DNA of 64,000 nucleotides from assembly GCA_017472665.1 (NCBI GenBank), contig JAFUOS010000013.1, forward strand, positions 62,001-126,000, given 5' to 3'. The notes under the pieces were generated by a model. The model made no database searches, was not told where the DNA came from, and saw only the letters and a program-made list of their open reading frames with translations. The translations under genes were made by a program, and so were the position numbers. Below, one piece after another: positions 33,734 to 44,076 of the stretch. Positions within the stretch are counted from its first letter, which is position 1; every line of letters begins with the position of its first letter. Source of the DNA: Tyzzerella sp. (GTDB taxonomy: Bacteria > Bacillota > Clostridia > Lachnospirales > Lachnospiraceae).

Positions 33734-34516
33734 ATGAGTGTACAGTTATTGGACAAAACCAGAAAAATCAATCGTTTGTTGCATAATAACAATTCAAGCA
33801 AAGTAGTATTTAATGATATTTGTGAGGTGTTGAAGGAAATTCTGGTATCAAATGTACTGGTAGTAAGTAAAAAAGGAAAAGTACTTGGCGTTGGTCAATG
33901 TGAAGGTGTGGAATTGATACATGAGCTGCTCGAAAATAAGGTGGGTGGTCACATTGATGCCATGCTCAATGAAAGAATGTTGAGTATTTTATCTACCAAA
34001 GAAAATGTCAACCTTCAGACTCTTGGATTTTCGCCAGAAGTTGTGAAAGGGTATCAAGCGATTGTTACGCCGATTGAGATTGCTGGAGAGAGACTTGGAA
34101 CACTTTTCATTTATAAAAAAGATGATGCATACGAAATCGATGATATTATTTTAAGCGAATATGGAACAACGGTTGTGGGATTGGAAATGCTGCGCTCTGT
34201 CAATGAAGAAAGCGCAGAGGAAGTTCGAAAAGAGCAGATTGTACAATCTGCAATCAGCACCCTTTCTTTCTCTGAATTGGAAGCGGTGATACATATTTTT
34301 GATGAACTCGAAGGTACAGAAGGAATTCTCGTTGCCAGCAAGATTGCAGACCGTGTCGGCATTACCAGATCTGTTATTGTGAATGCACTCCGCAAGTTTG
34401 AAAGCGCCGGAGTCATTGAATCGCGCTCGTCAGGAATGAAAGGTACTTACATCAAAGTGGTCAACGATTTTATTTTTGATGAATTGGAAGAGATTAAAAA
34501 GAAAAAATTAAAATAA
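33734..34516 (+). CDS. codY: GTP- and branched-chain-amino-acid-sensing repressor CodY
   Basis: 260 residues, standard length. The N-terminal GAF domain (about 1-155) begins with MSVQLLDKTRKINRLL. A linker leads to the winged helix-turn-helix with LVASKIADRVGITRSVIVN and ESRSSGMKGTYIKV. CodY represses nutrient-scavenging genes in rich conditions and often controls amino-acid transport. The azlCD-type transporter in this window is a plausible target, though no box was found there. GGAGGAAG precedes the start. Confidence 0.96.
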   Translation: MSVQLLDKTRKINRLLHNNNSSKVVFNDICEVLKEILVSNVLVVSKKGKVLGVGQCEGVELIHELLENKVGGHIDAMLNERMLSILSTKENVNLQTLGFSPEVVKGYQAIVTPIEIAGERLGTLFIYKKDDAYEIDDIILSEYGTTVVGLEMLRSVNEESAEEVRKEQIVQSAISTLSFSELEAVIHIFDELEGTEGILVASKIADRVGITRSVIVNALRKFESAGVIESRSSGMKGTYIKVVNDFIFDELEEIKKKKLK

Positions 34517-34558
34517 AACACGAATGAGGGGATCAGTTTTCTGATGCCCTTTCGTTTT
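34516..34558 (+). terminator. Terminator after codY
   Basis: A hairpin pairs GGGGATCAG with CTGATGCCC (one mismatch), with outer AAAAC/GTTTT pairing. It ends in TTTT and is moderately strong. Confidence 0.5.
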
Positions 34559-34574
34559 CAGACGGGAGGAAGCT

Positions 34575-34892
34575 ATGAAACCGGGAAATGATGCAAAATT
34601 ACTTATGAAAAAAACGCTTCGAAAAGGCAGCAATCTGGATGAAAAACCATATCTCTGTAAAGTTTTCAGGTATGATGTGAAGCAGGAAAGTATATATTTA
34701 GTGTTGAAAAATGATGAGGTAACAGCCCTTTCTCTGGATGCAATCTATGAATGCAGCATCCGAGAATCAGAAAGAGATACATTTTGCACTGGCAGAATCA
34801 AAGAAAGGTACCACAACGAATCTGGGAAAATCTTGAAATTTGAAATAGAAAATGGATTTTATAAAATAAATCTAAAGTCTGTTGACAAATAG
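34575..34892 (+). CDS. Conserved hypothetical protein
   Basis: 105 residues with GGGAGGA before the start. The sequence alternates strands (YLCKVFRYDVKQESIYLVL, VTALSLDAIYECSI) and may be a small beta-barrel, somewhat like the N-terminal part of PilZ-associated proteins, but I do not recognise it firmly. It lies between codY and groES, and its last codons contain the -35 of the groES promoter. No signal peptide or membrane segment is seen. Confidence 0.65.
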   Translation: MKPGNDAKLLMKKTLRKGSNLDEKPYLCKVFRYDVKQESIYLVLKNDEVTALSLDAIYECSIRESERDTFCTGRIKERYHNESGKILKFEIENGFYKINLKSVDK

Positions 34893-34910
34893 GAAACATA
34901 GTGATATTTT
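34882..34910 (+). promoter_or_regulatory. groESL promoter
   Basis: TTGACA, a 17-bp spacer and TATTTT. The -35 lies in the last codons of the preceding gene. The CIRCE operator starts 14 bases after the -10. Confidence 0.75.
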
Positions 34911-34923
34911 AATACTAAATAGA

Positions 34924-34950
34924 TTAGCACTCGTTCAAAATGAGTGCTAA
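34924..34950. promoter_or_regulatory. CIRCE operator for HrcA
   Basis: TTAGCACTC, nine bases, GAGTGCTAA: a perfect match to CIRCE. HrcA bound here represses groESL until heat shock. hrcA itself is not in the window. Confidence 0.98.
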
Positions 34951-34993
34951 TAAAATGGAAATTATTACAATGATATATAAGGAGGCAGTTTAA

Positions 34994-35278
34994 ATGAAAT
35001 TAGTACCATTAGGAGACAGAGTTGTATTAAAACAAATCGTTGCAGAAGAAACAACAAAATCAGGAATTGTTCTTCCAGGACAGAACAAAGAAAAACCACA
35101 GCAGGCAGAAGTTGTGGCAGTGGGACCAGGCGGATGCATTGATGGAAAAGAAGTGACAATGCTTGTATCTGTTGGTGATCAGGTTATTTACTCAAAATAT
35201 TCTGGAACAGAAGTAGAATTAGACGGAGAAGAATATCTTGTAGTAAAACAAAACGACATTTTAGCAATTATTAAATAA
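34994..35278 (+). CDS. groES: Co-chaperonin GroES
   Basis: 94 residues, the standard length. It caps the GroEL ring during protein folding. MKLVPLGDRVVLKQI and the mobile-loop region ETTKSGIVLPGQNKEKPQ are typical, as is the end YLVVKQNDILAI. AAGGAGG precedes the start. It follows a CIRCE-controlled promoter and precedes groEL by 29 bases. Confidence 0.98.
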   Translation: MKLVPLGDRVVLKQIVAEETTKSGIVLPGQNKEKPQQAEVVAVGPGGCIDGKEVTMLVSVGDQVIYSKYSGTEVELDGEEYLVVKQNDILAIIK

Positions 35279-35295
35279 TGATGGATTGATTTTAG

Positions 35296-36927
<1,632 letters not shown>

Positions 36928-36955
36928 TTTTGTGCTTTTCATTCATTCTGACTTG

Positions 36956-36964
36956 TGTTACAAT
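36956..36964 (+). promoter_or_regulatory. Extended -10 promoter before the two-membrane-span gene
   Basis: TGTTACAAT, 33 bases before the start at 36997. The -35 region is poor, as is common with an extended -10. Confidence 0.45.
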
Positions 36965-36996
36965 AAGGTCAGCAATATTTTGACCGGAGGTTTATT

Positions 36997-37485
36997 ATGG
37001 GCGAATCTTATACAGAGCAATTAGTAAAACAAAAAACAAGTACGCAGACGATGCTGAAAAAAGCAGGACTAATTGTGGCGCTGTTGATTTTAGTAATCAT
37101 AGCGATGGTTATTCCAGTTTTAGTGATATTACCGGCTTTTGGAATTATGGGAGTGTGGTATTTATGGAAGCGTTGGAGCTGCGTAGAATTTGAGTATATC
37201 TACTATAATGGTGAGATTGATATTGATCGCATTATGGGTAGAGAGGCTAGAAAGAGAGTATTCTCTGCCAGCGCAAAGGAGATGGAAGTGCTTGCACCGA
37301 CTGGATCAGACCAGCTTAGACCATTCCAGAATTTAAAGGTATACGATTGTAGTTCCAATACGGGCAATAAGACCTATGAGATTGTGGCAAAAGTGAAAGA
37401 CCAGAATGTCAGAGTGATTTTCGAGCCAAACGATGAGATTTTACAGGGCATGAGATATTATGCTCCTAGAAAAGTGAATCTTTAA
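36997..37485 (+). CDS. Conserved membrane protein (DUF6106-like)
   Basis: 162 residues. Two closely spaced hydrophobic segments (about 24-58: LIVALLILVIIAMVIPVLV then LPAFGIMGVWYLW) are followed by a soluble C-terminal domain of about 100 residues. That domain has YIYYNGEIDIDRIMGREARK and RVIFEPNDEILQGMRYYAPRKV. It resembles a Clostridia family annotated DUF6106, with unknown function. CGGAGG precedes the start. Confidence 0.7.
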   Translation: MGESYTEQLVKQKTSTQTMLKKAGLIVALLILVIIAMVIPVLVILPAFGIMGVWYLWKRWSCVEFEYIYYNGEIDIDRIMGREARKRVFSASAKEMEVLAPTGSDQLRPFQNLKVYDCSSNTGNKTYEIVAKVKDQNVRVIFEPNDEILQGMRYYAPRKVNL

Positions 37486-37532
37486 AAGCAATGAATATGA
37501 ATACAGGAGACCGGGCGTTGGTTTCCACGACA

Positions 37533-37567
37533 CAAGAGTCTTGAGAGTTTCTTTCTCAAGACTCTTG
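37533..37567. repeat. Perfect 14-bp inverted repeat, terminator-like
   Basis: CAAGAGTCTTGAGA (37533-37546) pairs exactly with 37554-37567 around seven bases. The sequence after it is AT-rich but has no T tract. It may end the preceding gene or be a binding site. Confidence 0.5.
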
Positions 37568-37695
37568 ATTTATATTGCAATATTTTTATGAAATCTTCTT
37601 TCCTAAGAAAATCCTAAGCAACTTCTAAGGAAGTCTTTATACATTTTCTGGTAAAATATGATAAAATACAACATATACACAAAAGAGGGGTTCTT

Positions 37696-38373
37696 ATGAG
37701 ACGGAGAAGAGAGAGACGAAGAACAAGATTTCGCAGACGCATACAATTATATATGAGATTGGGAATTGGGATTCTGTTAATATTGATGGTCGTATTGGTG
37801 GGTATGAAACTATTAAAGACGGGTCCATTTACGAATGAATACGTAGAGCGGACAGGTGACGAAATCGATGCCTTGTGTCCGGAAATGGATGTAGAGCTTT
37901 TGACGGTGAATCCTTATTCCAGACCGGGAACCGAGATTGGACGCATCAATGACATTGTGATTCATTATACGGCGAATCCAGGTTCTACGGCGATACAGAA
38001 CAGAAATTATTTTGAAGGTTTAAAAGATAGCAAAGAGACTAGAGCCAGCAGCCATTTTGTGGTAGGATTAGAAGGAGAGATTGTACAGTGCATTCCTACT
38101 TGGGAAGTTGCTTATGCATCCAATGAGCGAAATTCGGACACTATTGCCATCGAGACTTGTCATTTGTCAGAGGATGGCGCTTATACGGACGAAACGTATC
38201 AGTCCATGGTGGAGTTGACTGCGTGGCTATGTGTGAAATTTGACTTGACAGAAGAGGATGTCATCAGGCACTATGATATTACCGAAAAGATTTGTCCGAA
38301 ATATTTTGTCGAACATGAGGATGCATGGAAGACATTTAAGCAGGATGTGGGAAAAAGACTAGACAATATGTAG
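37696..38373 (+). CDS. N-acetylmuramoyl-L-alanine amidase (Amidase_2), membrane-anchored
   Basis: 225 residues. A very basic N terminus (MRRRRERRRTRFRRR) and one membrane segment (about 22-40) place the enzyme outside the cell as a signal-anchored protein. The amidase_2/PGRP-like domain has DIVIHYTANPG and SSHFVVGLEGEIVQC with zinc His residues, plus RHYDITEKICPKYF near the end. It cleaves the peptide from glycan in peptidoglycan. AGAGGGG precedes the start. Confidence 0.88.
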   Translation: MRRRRERRRTRFRRRIQLYMRLGIGILLILMVVLVGMKLLKTGPFTNEYVERTGDEIDALCPEMDVELLTVNPYSRPGTEIGRINDIVIHYTANPGSTAIQNRNYFEGLKDSKETRASSHFVVGLEGEIVQCIPTWEVAYASNERNSDTIAIETCHLSEDGAYTDETYQSMVELTAWLCVKFDLTEEDVIRHYDITEKICPKYFVEHEDAWKTFKQDVGKRLDNM

Positions 38374-38390
38374 AGGAGACAAGAAAGACT

Positions 38391-38906
38391 ATGAGAAATA
38401 TTTTTTTGATCGGATTTATGGGGTGCGGAAAAAGTACCGTTGCTTCGGGACTTCAGCGAATGTATGGTATGAAGGTTGTTGAGATGGATCAGCTAATTTC
38501 AGAACGTCAAGGAATGAGCATTCCGCAGATTTTCGAACAATATGGAGAAAATTATTTCCGTGATTTGGAATCGGAATTGGTTGCAGAGATACAAGGGATG
38601 GAAAATCAAGTCGTGTCCTGTGGCGGCGGTGTCGTACTTCGTGAGCAGAATGTGGCAAAGATGAAGGAAAATGGGCAGGTTGTTCTGTTGACCGCAAAGC
38701 CTGAGACGATTTTAGAACGAGTAAAATATGATAATAATCGTCCTGTATTAAAGGGCAGGAAGACTGTGGCGGGGATTACAGAATTGATGGAAGCTCGTCG
38801 GGAGAAATACGAAGCGGCGGCAGACATCGTGATTCACACGGATAAAAAATCCATTCCTAAGATTTGTGAAGAAATTATGCAGAAATTGGCAGAAAGGGAA
38901 AAGTAA
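38391..38906 (+). CDS. aroK: Shikimate kinase
   Basis: 171 residues. IGFMGCGKSTVA is the P-loop, EMDQLI and FRDLESELV bind shikimate and Mg, VVSCGGGVVLRE is the third conserved element, and YDNNRPVLKG lies in the lid. It phosphorylates shikimate in aromatic amino acid synthesis. aroE and aroD lie within 2 kb, forming a partial pathway cluster. The next gene starts one base after its stop. Confidence 0.95.
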   Translation: MRNIFLIGFMGCGKSTVASGLQRMYGMKVVEMDQLISERQGMSIPQIFEQYGENYFRDLESELVAEIQGMENQVVSCGGGVVLREQNVAKMKENGQVVLLTAKPETILERVKYDNNRPVLKGRKTVAGITELMEARREKYEAAADIVIHTDKKSIPKICEEIMQKLAEREK

Positions 38907-38907
38907 G

Positions 38908-39408
38908 ATGTTTGAAATGTTCTTTCCAGATGACTATGTAGCATCTACGTATGTGATACCATTTGAAAAACTTTACGAGGAAGGATATCGTGGGCTGATA
39001 TTTGATATCGATAACACACTTGTACCACATGGAGCACCAGCAGACGAGCGTGCAAAAAAACTGTTTGCCAGACTGAAGGAGATTGGATTTGATTGCTGTC
39101 TGCTTTCGAATAACCAGGAACCGAGAGTGAAGATGTTTAATAAGGAGATTGGAGTGCATTATATCTGTGATGCACATAAGCCGTCGGTGAAAAATTATCA
39201 GAAAGCCATGGAGATGATGGGGACTGATTTAAGGAGTACGGTTTTTATTGGAGATCAGCTTTTTACGGATGTGTGGGGAGCAAAACGCACTGGGATGCGA
39301 AATTTCTTGGTGAAACCGATTCATCCGAAAGAGGAAATTCAGATTGTGCTGAAACGGCAGCTGGAGAAGATCGTTTTGTATTTTTACAAGAAACAGAGAA
39401 ATATCTAA
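38908..39408 (+). CDS. yqeG: YqeG family HAD-IIIA phosphatase
   Basis: 166 residues from the ATG at 38908. An upstream in-frame start would overlap aroK by 40 bases. HAD motifs are FDIDNTLVPHG (motif I), LSNNQEPR (motif II), KPSVKNY (motif III) and IGDQLFTDVWGAKRTG (motif IV). YqeG proteins are phosphatidylglycerophosphate phosphatase-like and are usually next to yqeH and aroE. Here only aroE is nearby. A terminator follows. Confidence 0.9.
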   Translation: MFEMFFPDDYVASTYVIPFEKLYEEGYRGLIFDIDNTLVPHGAPADERAKKLFARLKEIGFDCCLLSNNQEPRVKMFNKEIGVHYICDAHKPSVKNYQKAMEMMGTDLRSTVFIGDQLFTDVWGAKRTGMRNFLVKPIHPKEEIQIVLKRQLEKIVLYFYKKQRNI

Positions 39409-39470
39409 TCGGGATTTCCGACCAAAATATCTTCTTGAAATTTGTAAGAGATTTTAAGACAGAATATTAC

Positions 39471-39510
39471 AGCCCAAATGTTTGTGAAAAGACATTTGGG
39501 CTGTTTTTTT
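39471..39510 (+). terminator. Terminator between yqeG and aroE
   Basis: AGCCCAAATGT pairs with ACATTTGGGCT (39492-39502), then a seven-T run. aroE converges from the right, ending at 39519. Confidence 0.88.
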
Positions 39511-39518
39511 GTGATTCA

Positions 39519-40385
39519 TTATTCAGAAAAATATTTTGCTTTGATAATATCAACCGGCATATCTTGTCCAGTCCAAAGTTTGAATGCTTCTGCACCTTGG
39601 TAGAGGAGCATGTATAATCCGTTGAATGTTGCACAACCAGATTCTTTTGCGAGTTTCAAAAGTTTTGTTTCACGCGGATTGTAGATGACATCCGAAACGA
39701 TTAAGTCTTTGTGAAACATCGTAGTATCAGTGATGATGGAACGGTCCGTATTTGGTGCCATACCTACGGAAGTTCCGTTTGTCAAGATGGCACTGTCACC
39801 GATTTCGCGGCGCAAAATAGACTCATCATCAAAGTCATATAATTTCACCTTACAATTGGTACGTTCATTTAAAGCAGCAACTGTTCTTTCGGCACGTTCA
39901 AAGAAAGCGTCACGAATACTGAATACGGAAATTTCTGACAGACCGTCTAATGCTGCCTGTACCAATACAGAAGTGGCTGCACCACCAGCACCAAGTAAGG
40001 TCATCTTCTTGCCGATGATATCATGTCCTGCGTCCTGTACAGCACGCATATAACCGATACCATCTGTTGTATAGCCGGTGAATACGCCGTTATCATTGAC
40101 AACTGTATTTACTGCACCGATAATTTCGGCAGCAGGGGAAAGTTTGTCGCAAAGCTCACTCATCAAGTTCTTATCTGGCATAGTCAGGTTAAAACCACGT
40201 ACATTCAGTGCACGGAGACCTTCTACTGCTTTTTCTAATGTATCTGTTCCTACATCAAATGCAAGATATACATAGTCCAAGTCTAACTGTTTAAAAGATT
40301 CGTTATGCATCATAGGGGAGATGCTATGGGAAACAGGGCTTCCTAAAAGGCCCGTTAATCTTGTGTGTCCTGTAATTTCTTTCAT
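39519..40385 (-). CDS. aroE: Shikimate dehydrogenase
   Basis: 288 residues. GSPVSHSISPMMHN binds shikimate, and NLTMPDK contains the catalytic Lys. The NADPH-binding loop is TLLGAGGAATSV, and a late conserved segment is DVIYNPRETKLL. It reduces 3-dehydroshikimate. AGGAAAGG precedes the start on the minus strand. It is divergent from aroD with 195 bases between. Confidence 0.95.
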   Translation of the reverse strand: MKEITGHTRLTGLLGSPVSHSISPMMHNESFKQLDLDYVYLAFDVGTDTLEKAVEGLRALNVRGFNLTMPDKNLMSELCDKLSPAAEIIGAVNTVVNDNGVFTGYTTDGIGYMRAVQDAGHDIIGKKMTLLGAGGAATSVLVQAALDGLSEISVFSIRDAFFERAERTVAALNERTNCKVKLYDFDDESILRREIGDSAILTNGTSVGMAPNTDRSIITDTTMFHKDLIVSDVIYNPRETKLLKLAKESGCATFNGLYMLLYQGAEAFKLWTGQDMPVDIIKAKYFSE

Positions 40386-40478
40386 AGGTGATTTCCTTTC
40401 CTGTAAAATATGTACTTCTATACTTTAAATCGGGAAAGAGGGAAATGTCAAGAGTCTTGTGAAAAGTTCAGTTTTTTA

Positions 40479-40507
40479 TTGCAAGAGTTTTCTTGGAATG
40501 CTACAAT
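40479..40507 (+). promoter_or_regulatory. aroD promoter
   Basis: TTGCAA, a 17-bp spacer, then TGCTACAAT (extended -10 with TACAAT at 40502-40507). It lies 74 bases before aroD. Confidence 0.65.
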
Positions 40508-40580
40508 CATGGAAAAGCTTGTATTGATCATTTGATCCTAAATGGGCTTGTCCCAGTAGGACTTTGAGGGGAGAAGGAAG

Positions 40581-41342
40581 ATGAATCCTGTAATTGTAAG
40601 AAATATAAAAATTGGAGAGGGTATTCCTAAAATCTGCGTACCAATCGTAGGTGTGACAGTAGAAGATATTATAAATGAAGCAAAGTCGTTTGATGAGATT
40701 CCATTGGACCTTGTGGAATGGCGCTCGGATTGGTATGAGGATGTATTTGAATTTGAAAAAGTGAAAGAAGTGCTTGCTGAATTAAGAGGCGTATTGGGAG
40801 ATACACCGATTCTCTTTACTTTTAGAACTGCAAAAGAAGGCGGCGAAAAGGAAATTGAAGAATCGACTTATCTTGCGCTCAATCAGATGGCAGCAGAAAC
40901 AGGATATGCAGATTTGATTGACGTGGAGCTTTTCTCGGGAGAGCATATCGTGAAACCAATAATAGAAAAGGCACATAAAAATGGTGTAAAAGTGGTTGCT
41001 TCGAATCATGATTTTCAAATGACACCGAGTCAGGGAGAGATCGTGAAAAGATTGCAAAACATGCAGGAACTTGGAGCAGATATCCTGAAAATCGCGGTAA
41101 TGCCACAGACGAAAAAAGATGTGCTCACATTGCTTTCGGCGACAGAAGAGATGGTGATGCTTTATGCCGAGCAGCCAGTTGTTACGATGTCGATGTCTGG
41201 CAAAGGTGTAATCAGCAGGCTTGCTGGAGAGGTTTTTGGTTCGGCTATGACGTTTGGCGCCGCAAAGAAAGCATCCGCACCAGGACAGATTCCAGTAGGG
41301 GAATTGGCACAGGTGCTGGATATTCTGCATCATGCACAATAA
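40581..41342 (+). CDS. aroD: 3-dehydroquinate dehydratase, type I
   Basis: 253 residues, standard for the type I Schiff-base enzyme. LVEWRSDWYED and ILFTFRTAKEGG come early. VVASNHDFQMTPS holds the catalytic His, and KIAVMPQTK the Schiff-base Lys. MSMSGKGVISRLAGEVFGSA closes the active site. It makes 3-dehydroshikimate, the substrate of the AroE encoded opposite. GGGGAGAAGG precedes the start. Confidence 0.96.
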   Translation: MNPVIVRNIKIGEGIPKICVPIVGVTVEDIINEAKSFDEIPLDLVEWRSDWYEDVFEFEKVKEVLAELRGVLGDTPILFTFRTAKEGGEKEIEESTYLALNQMAAETGYADLIDVELFSGEHIVKPIIEKAHKNGVKVVASNHDFQMTPSQGEIVKRLQNMQELGADILKIAVMPQTKKDVLTLLSATEEMVMLYAEQPVVTMSMSGKGVISRLAGEVFGSAMTFGAAKKASAPGQIPVGELAQVLDILHHAQ

Positions 41343-41384
41343 GGTCTTGCTTTTTGCATTTTCGGATGTCATTCGAAAAAAGTC

Positions 41385-41413
41385 TTGAAAAAATGTACAA
41401 GATATTATAGAAT
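41385..41413 (+). promoter_or_regulatory. efp promoter
   Basis: TTGAAA, a 17-bp spacer and TAGAAT. It lies 90 bases before the efp start. Confidence 0.55.
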
Positions 41414-41502
41414 AAAAAAAGTGAAATAAAATCATTATGCTTACGAAAGCATGCTCGTAGAATATCGAAATATTTTGTGAGAGTAATATAAGGAGGAGAA
41501 AC

Positions 41503-42060
41503 ATGATTTCAGCAGGCGATTTTAAAAATGGCGTAACTCTTGAAATTGAAGGAAATATCTATCAAATTCTTGAATTCCAACACGTAAAACCAGGTAAAGG
41601 TGCAGCGTTCGTTAGAACAAAATTAAAAAATATCATCAGTGGGGGCGTTGTAGAAAAAACTTTCAGACCTACAGAAAAATTCCCAAAAGCTCACATTGAG
41701 AGAAAAGATATGCAATACTTATATTCAGATGGTGAATTATATCACTTTATGGACGTTGAAACATACGACCAGATTGCATTAAATGAAGATGCAATCGGTG
41801 ATTCATTGAAGTTCGTAAAAGAGAACGAGATGGTTAAAATTTGTTCACACAAAGGTAACGTATTTGCAGTAGAACCACCATTGTTCGTAGAACTTGCGAT
41901 CATTGATACAGAACCAGGATTCAAAGGTGATACAGCAACAGGTGCTACAAAACCAGCTACTGTTGAAACAGGAGCAGTAGTATATGTACCATTATTTGTA
42001 GAACAAGGCGATGTTCTTAAGATTGATACACGTACTGGAGAATATCTTTCAAGAGTATAA
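41503..42060 (+). CDS. efp: Elongation factor P
   Basis: 185 residues with three beta-barrel domains. The tip loop [14 protein letters not shown] holds the Lys that in many Firmicutes is modified or acts alone to relieve ribosome stalling at polyproline. [16 protein letters not shown] and [16 protein letters not shown] ending ([12 protein letters not shown]) are typical. AAGGAGGAG precedes the start. A strong terminator follows. Confidence 0.97.
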   Translation: MISAGDFKNGVTLEIEGNIYQILEFQHVKPGKGAAFVRTKLKNIISGGVVEKTFRPTEKFPKAHIERKDMQYLYSDGELYHFMDVETYDQIALNEDAIGDSLKFVKENEMVKICSHKGNVFAVEPPLFVELAIIDTEPGFKGDTATGATKPATVETGAVVYVPLFVEQGDVLKIDTRTGEYLSRV

Positions 42061-42079
42061 TAGAAATAATGATAAAGAC

Positions 42080-42120
42080 AAGGAGTTCCACTTCCAGGCG
42101 GAGAGGAACTCCTTCTTTTA
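42080..42120 (+). terminator. Terminator after efp
   Basis: AAGGAGTTCC pairs perfectly with GGAACTCCTT (42105-42114), followed by CTTTTA. Confidence 0.82.
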
Positions 42121-42190
42121 TTGCTGCCTAATAATGCAGGCAGTGGCGCCTATCAGTCTGACCATGCAGACGGTGCAGCTATCATTTTGT

Positions 42191-43093
42191 TTACACAGAC
42201 AGCAGCCTTCTCTCATTTTTGCTATAGAAATAAGCGTGGTCAGAAAGCACTTCTTCTTCTGTGACTTGAGTCTCGTTGATTTCCACAATCATATCGTTAA
42301 TCTCAGCAAGACTTGGACTACAGCTGACTGGCAGAATAATCACTTCGTGGATACTACTAGGCAAGATATAAAAATCCTCATCAATTTGATTTGCGATATC
42401 TTCCAGAACGCGGTCGTACAACATACAGATTGCACCGAAGTGGCGATATTGGTTAGAAAGCACGTACATGTAACTTTCTTCTTGACATTCTTCTTCCTGA
42501 CACACTTCTTGGCAGTTTTTGCCCAGTAATTGACAGATGACGGTACGCATAGTCTGAAAATCTGCATTCAGGAGCCGTGGCGTATTTTCCTTGGCTGCCA
42601 GATAAACCTGTTCCACAGAAATGCCCCAGCACTTTAACATATCATTCGTAATCAGAATGGTAGCAGCCCCTTTTTCTGTGGATTCAACCAGCAGATAAAA
42701 GATGATTGCAAAATCCATATATGCAACGTAAGGGAGTTCTTCTAACAGAACTTCATTCTTTTCAAAATGAATGAGTCTGTATGCAAGTTTTGACTTCGCA
42801 CGCTGAAAATCCTGAATCTGACCAACATCCCAGGAATGCTCAAATTTTACTTCCCGATAAAGAGAGACAATGCATTGTGCAATATCATCTATAAGTCGTC
42901 CGTTTTGGTATTGGGTAAAAAATTCTTCCAGATAGATAGTTGGTGATATGTTTGTATTCGGTTCTGAAATGGTAAGACCGGTGCGTTCTTTTCCGTTGAT
43001 TTTTAATGCCTTGTGGATATGTACATTTACTTCTGATTCTAAAAGTTTATTTGTTTTTTCGCTCATCATGGTGACGAATTCTTGATAATTCAT
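42191..43093 (-). CDS. DUF5688-like conserved protein
   Basis: 300 residues, cytoplasmic by appearance. It resembles a Lachnospiraceae family annotated DUF5688: SPTIYLEEFFTQYQNG near residue 50, PYVAYMDFAIIFYLL and the late GAICMLYDRVLEDIA and FYILPSSIHEVIILP. A Cys/Glu-rich stretch (CQEVCQEEECQEE) sits near residue 200. Its function is unknown, and it is often present in several copies per genome. AAAGGAG precedes the start on the minus strand. Confidence 0.75.
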   Translation of the reverse strand: MNYQEFVTMMSEKTNKLLESEVNVHIHKALKINGKERTGLTISEPNTNISPTIYLEEFFTQYQNGRLIDDIAQCIVSLYREVKFEHSWDVGQIQDFQRAKSKLAYRLIHFEKNEVLLEELPYVAYMDFAIIFYLLVESTEKGAATILITNDMLKCWGISVEQVYLAAKENTPRLLNADFQTMRTVICQLLGKNCQEVCQEEECQEESYMYVLSNQYRHFGAICMLYDRVLEDIANQIDEDFYILPSSIHEVIILPVSCSPSLAEINDMIVEINETQVTEEEVLSDHAYFYSKNERRLLSV

Positions 43094-43227
43094 ATTTTCT
43101 CCTTTCTTTTTGGATGAGCTTATTTAATTGTAATCATGGGTCGTGGCAGATATCTGCCAAAGATCATAGATTTGAATTGAGTTATGGTGAGGTGATTATA
43201 ACTGATAAAAACAAAAAATGCAATACC

Positions 43228-43256
43228 TTTACTTTTAAAAATAAATGTGTTACGAT
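43228..43256 (+). promoter_or_regulatory. tRNA-Arg promoter
   Basis: TTTACT, a 17-bp spacer ending in TGT, then TACGAT (extended -10). Transcription should start near 43263, just before the tRNA. Confidence 0.6.
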
Positions 43257-43261
43257 AATAA

Positions 43262-43278
43262 AGTCGTTTGAAACGACT
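43262..43278. repeat. Small perfect palindrome before tRNA-Arg
   Basis: AGTCGTTT-G-AAACGACT lies between the -10 and the tRNA 5' end. It covers the expected transcription start, so it could be an operator or a leader hairpin in the precursor. Confidence 0.4.
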
Positions 43279-43280
43279 GT

Positions 43281-43352
43281 GCACCTATAGCTCAGTGGAT
43301 AGAGCGCTGCCCTCCGGAGGCAGGTGCGGCGGTTCGAGTCCGCCTAGGTGTG
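43281..43352 (+). tRNA. tRNA-Arg (anticodon CCG)
   Basis: The cloverleaf folds completely. The acceptor is GCACCTA with TAGGTGT (one G-U), the D stem GCTC/GAGC, the anticodon stem CTGCC/GGCAG with loop CTCCGGA, and the T stem GGCGG/CCGCC with loop TTCGAGT. Length is 72 nt with a short 4-base variable loop. CCA is not encoded. It reads the rare CGG codon. Confidence 0.95.
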
Positions 43353-43368
43353 TTGCGAGGAGAGAGAG

Positions 43369-44076
43369 ATGAAAGAATATAAGAAGGCTTTTAAGAGAGC
43401 GTTTCCTTACACCATTCCAGTTCTGACTGGATATTTGTTTATCGGGATTGCATTTGGTGTCATGTATGCTGAAAAAGGCTATTCATTTTTATGGGCAATA
43501 TTGATGAGCCTACTGGTGTATGCAGGTTCGGGACAGTATCTGGCAGTCAATTTCTTTGTGCCAGGTATCTCTTTTTTACAGGTCATTTTTTTGACTTTCA
43601 TGGTGAATGTGCGACATGTATTTTATGGGATATCTTTGGTAGAAAGGTTTAATCGATTTGGGAAATCCAGATGGTATATGATATTTGGATTGACGGATGA
43701 GACCTATTCGCTGCTTTGTACTACGAAGGTTCCGGAAGATGTGGATGAAGAGAAATTTTTACTGGCGATCACGATTTTGGATCATTCCTATTGGACACTG
43801 GGTGGTGCCATTGGAGCGATAGCTGGCACCTTGCTTCCGATTAACTCCGAAGGAATTGATTTTGCAATGACGGCCTTGTTTGTTGTTGTTTTTATTGAAC
43901 AATGGATGGAAAAGAAAAATCGGATACCGGAAATTATAGGTGTTGCTGTGGCGTTTATTAGTTTACAGATTTTTGGGGCAGACAGCTTTGTACTTCCGGC
44001 TATGCTGTGCATTATGCTTGTATTATTCGCAGGCAGAAAGAGATTGGAGCAGAGGGAGGATGAAGTATGCCATTAA
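43369..44076 (+). CDS. azlC: Branched-chain amino acid permease AzlC
   Basis: 235 residues from the ATG at 43369 (GAGGAGAG upstream). An in-frame start at 43348 lies inside the tRNA. It is the large subunit of the AzlCD exporter, with several membrane segments: YLFIGIAFGVMYAEKGYSF, GSGQYLAVNFF, FMVNVRHVFYGISL and the conserved LTDETYSL. It exports branched-chain amino acids or analogues with AzlD, which overlaps its end by ten bases. CodY control is plausible. Confidence 0.93.
   Translation: MKEYKKAFKRAFPYTIPVLTGYLFIGIAFGVMYAEKGYSFLWAILMSLLVYAGSGQYLAVNFFVPGISFLQVIFLTFMVNVRHVFYGISLVERFNRFGKSRWYMIFGLTDETYSLLCTTKVPEDVDEEKFLLAITILDHSYWTLGGAIGAIAGTLLPINSEGIDFAMTALFVVVFIEQWMEKKNRIPEIIGVAVAFISLQIFGADSFVLPAMLCIMLVLFAGRKRLEQREDEVCH

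Noticed and set aside
37533..37567. The perfect 14-bp inverted repeat as a second recombination site
   Set aside because: It is a single hairpin with a 7-base loop and has no partner repeat or recombinase nearby.
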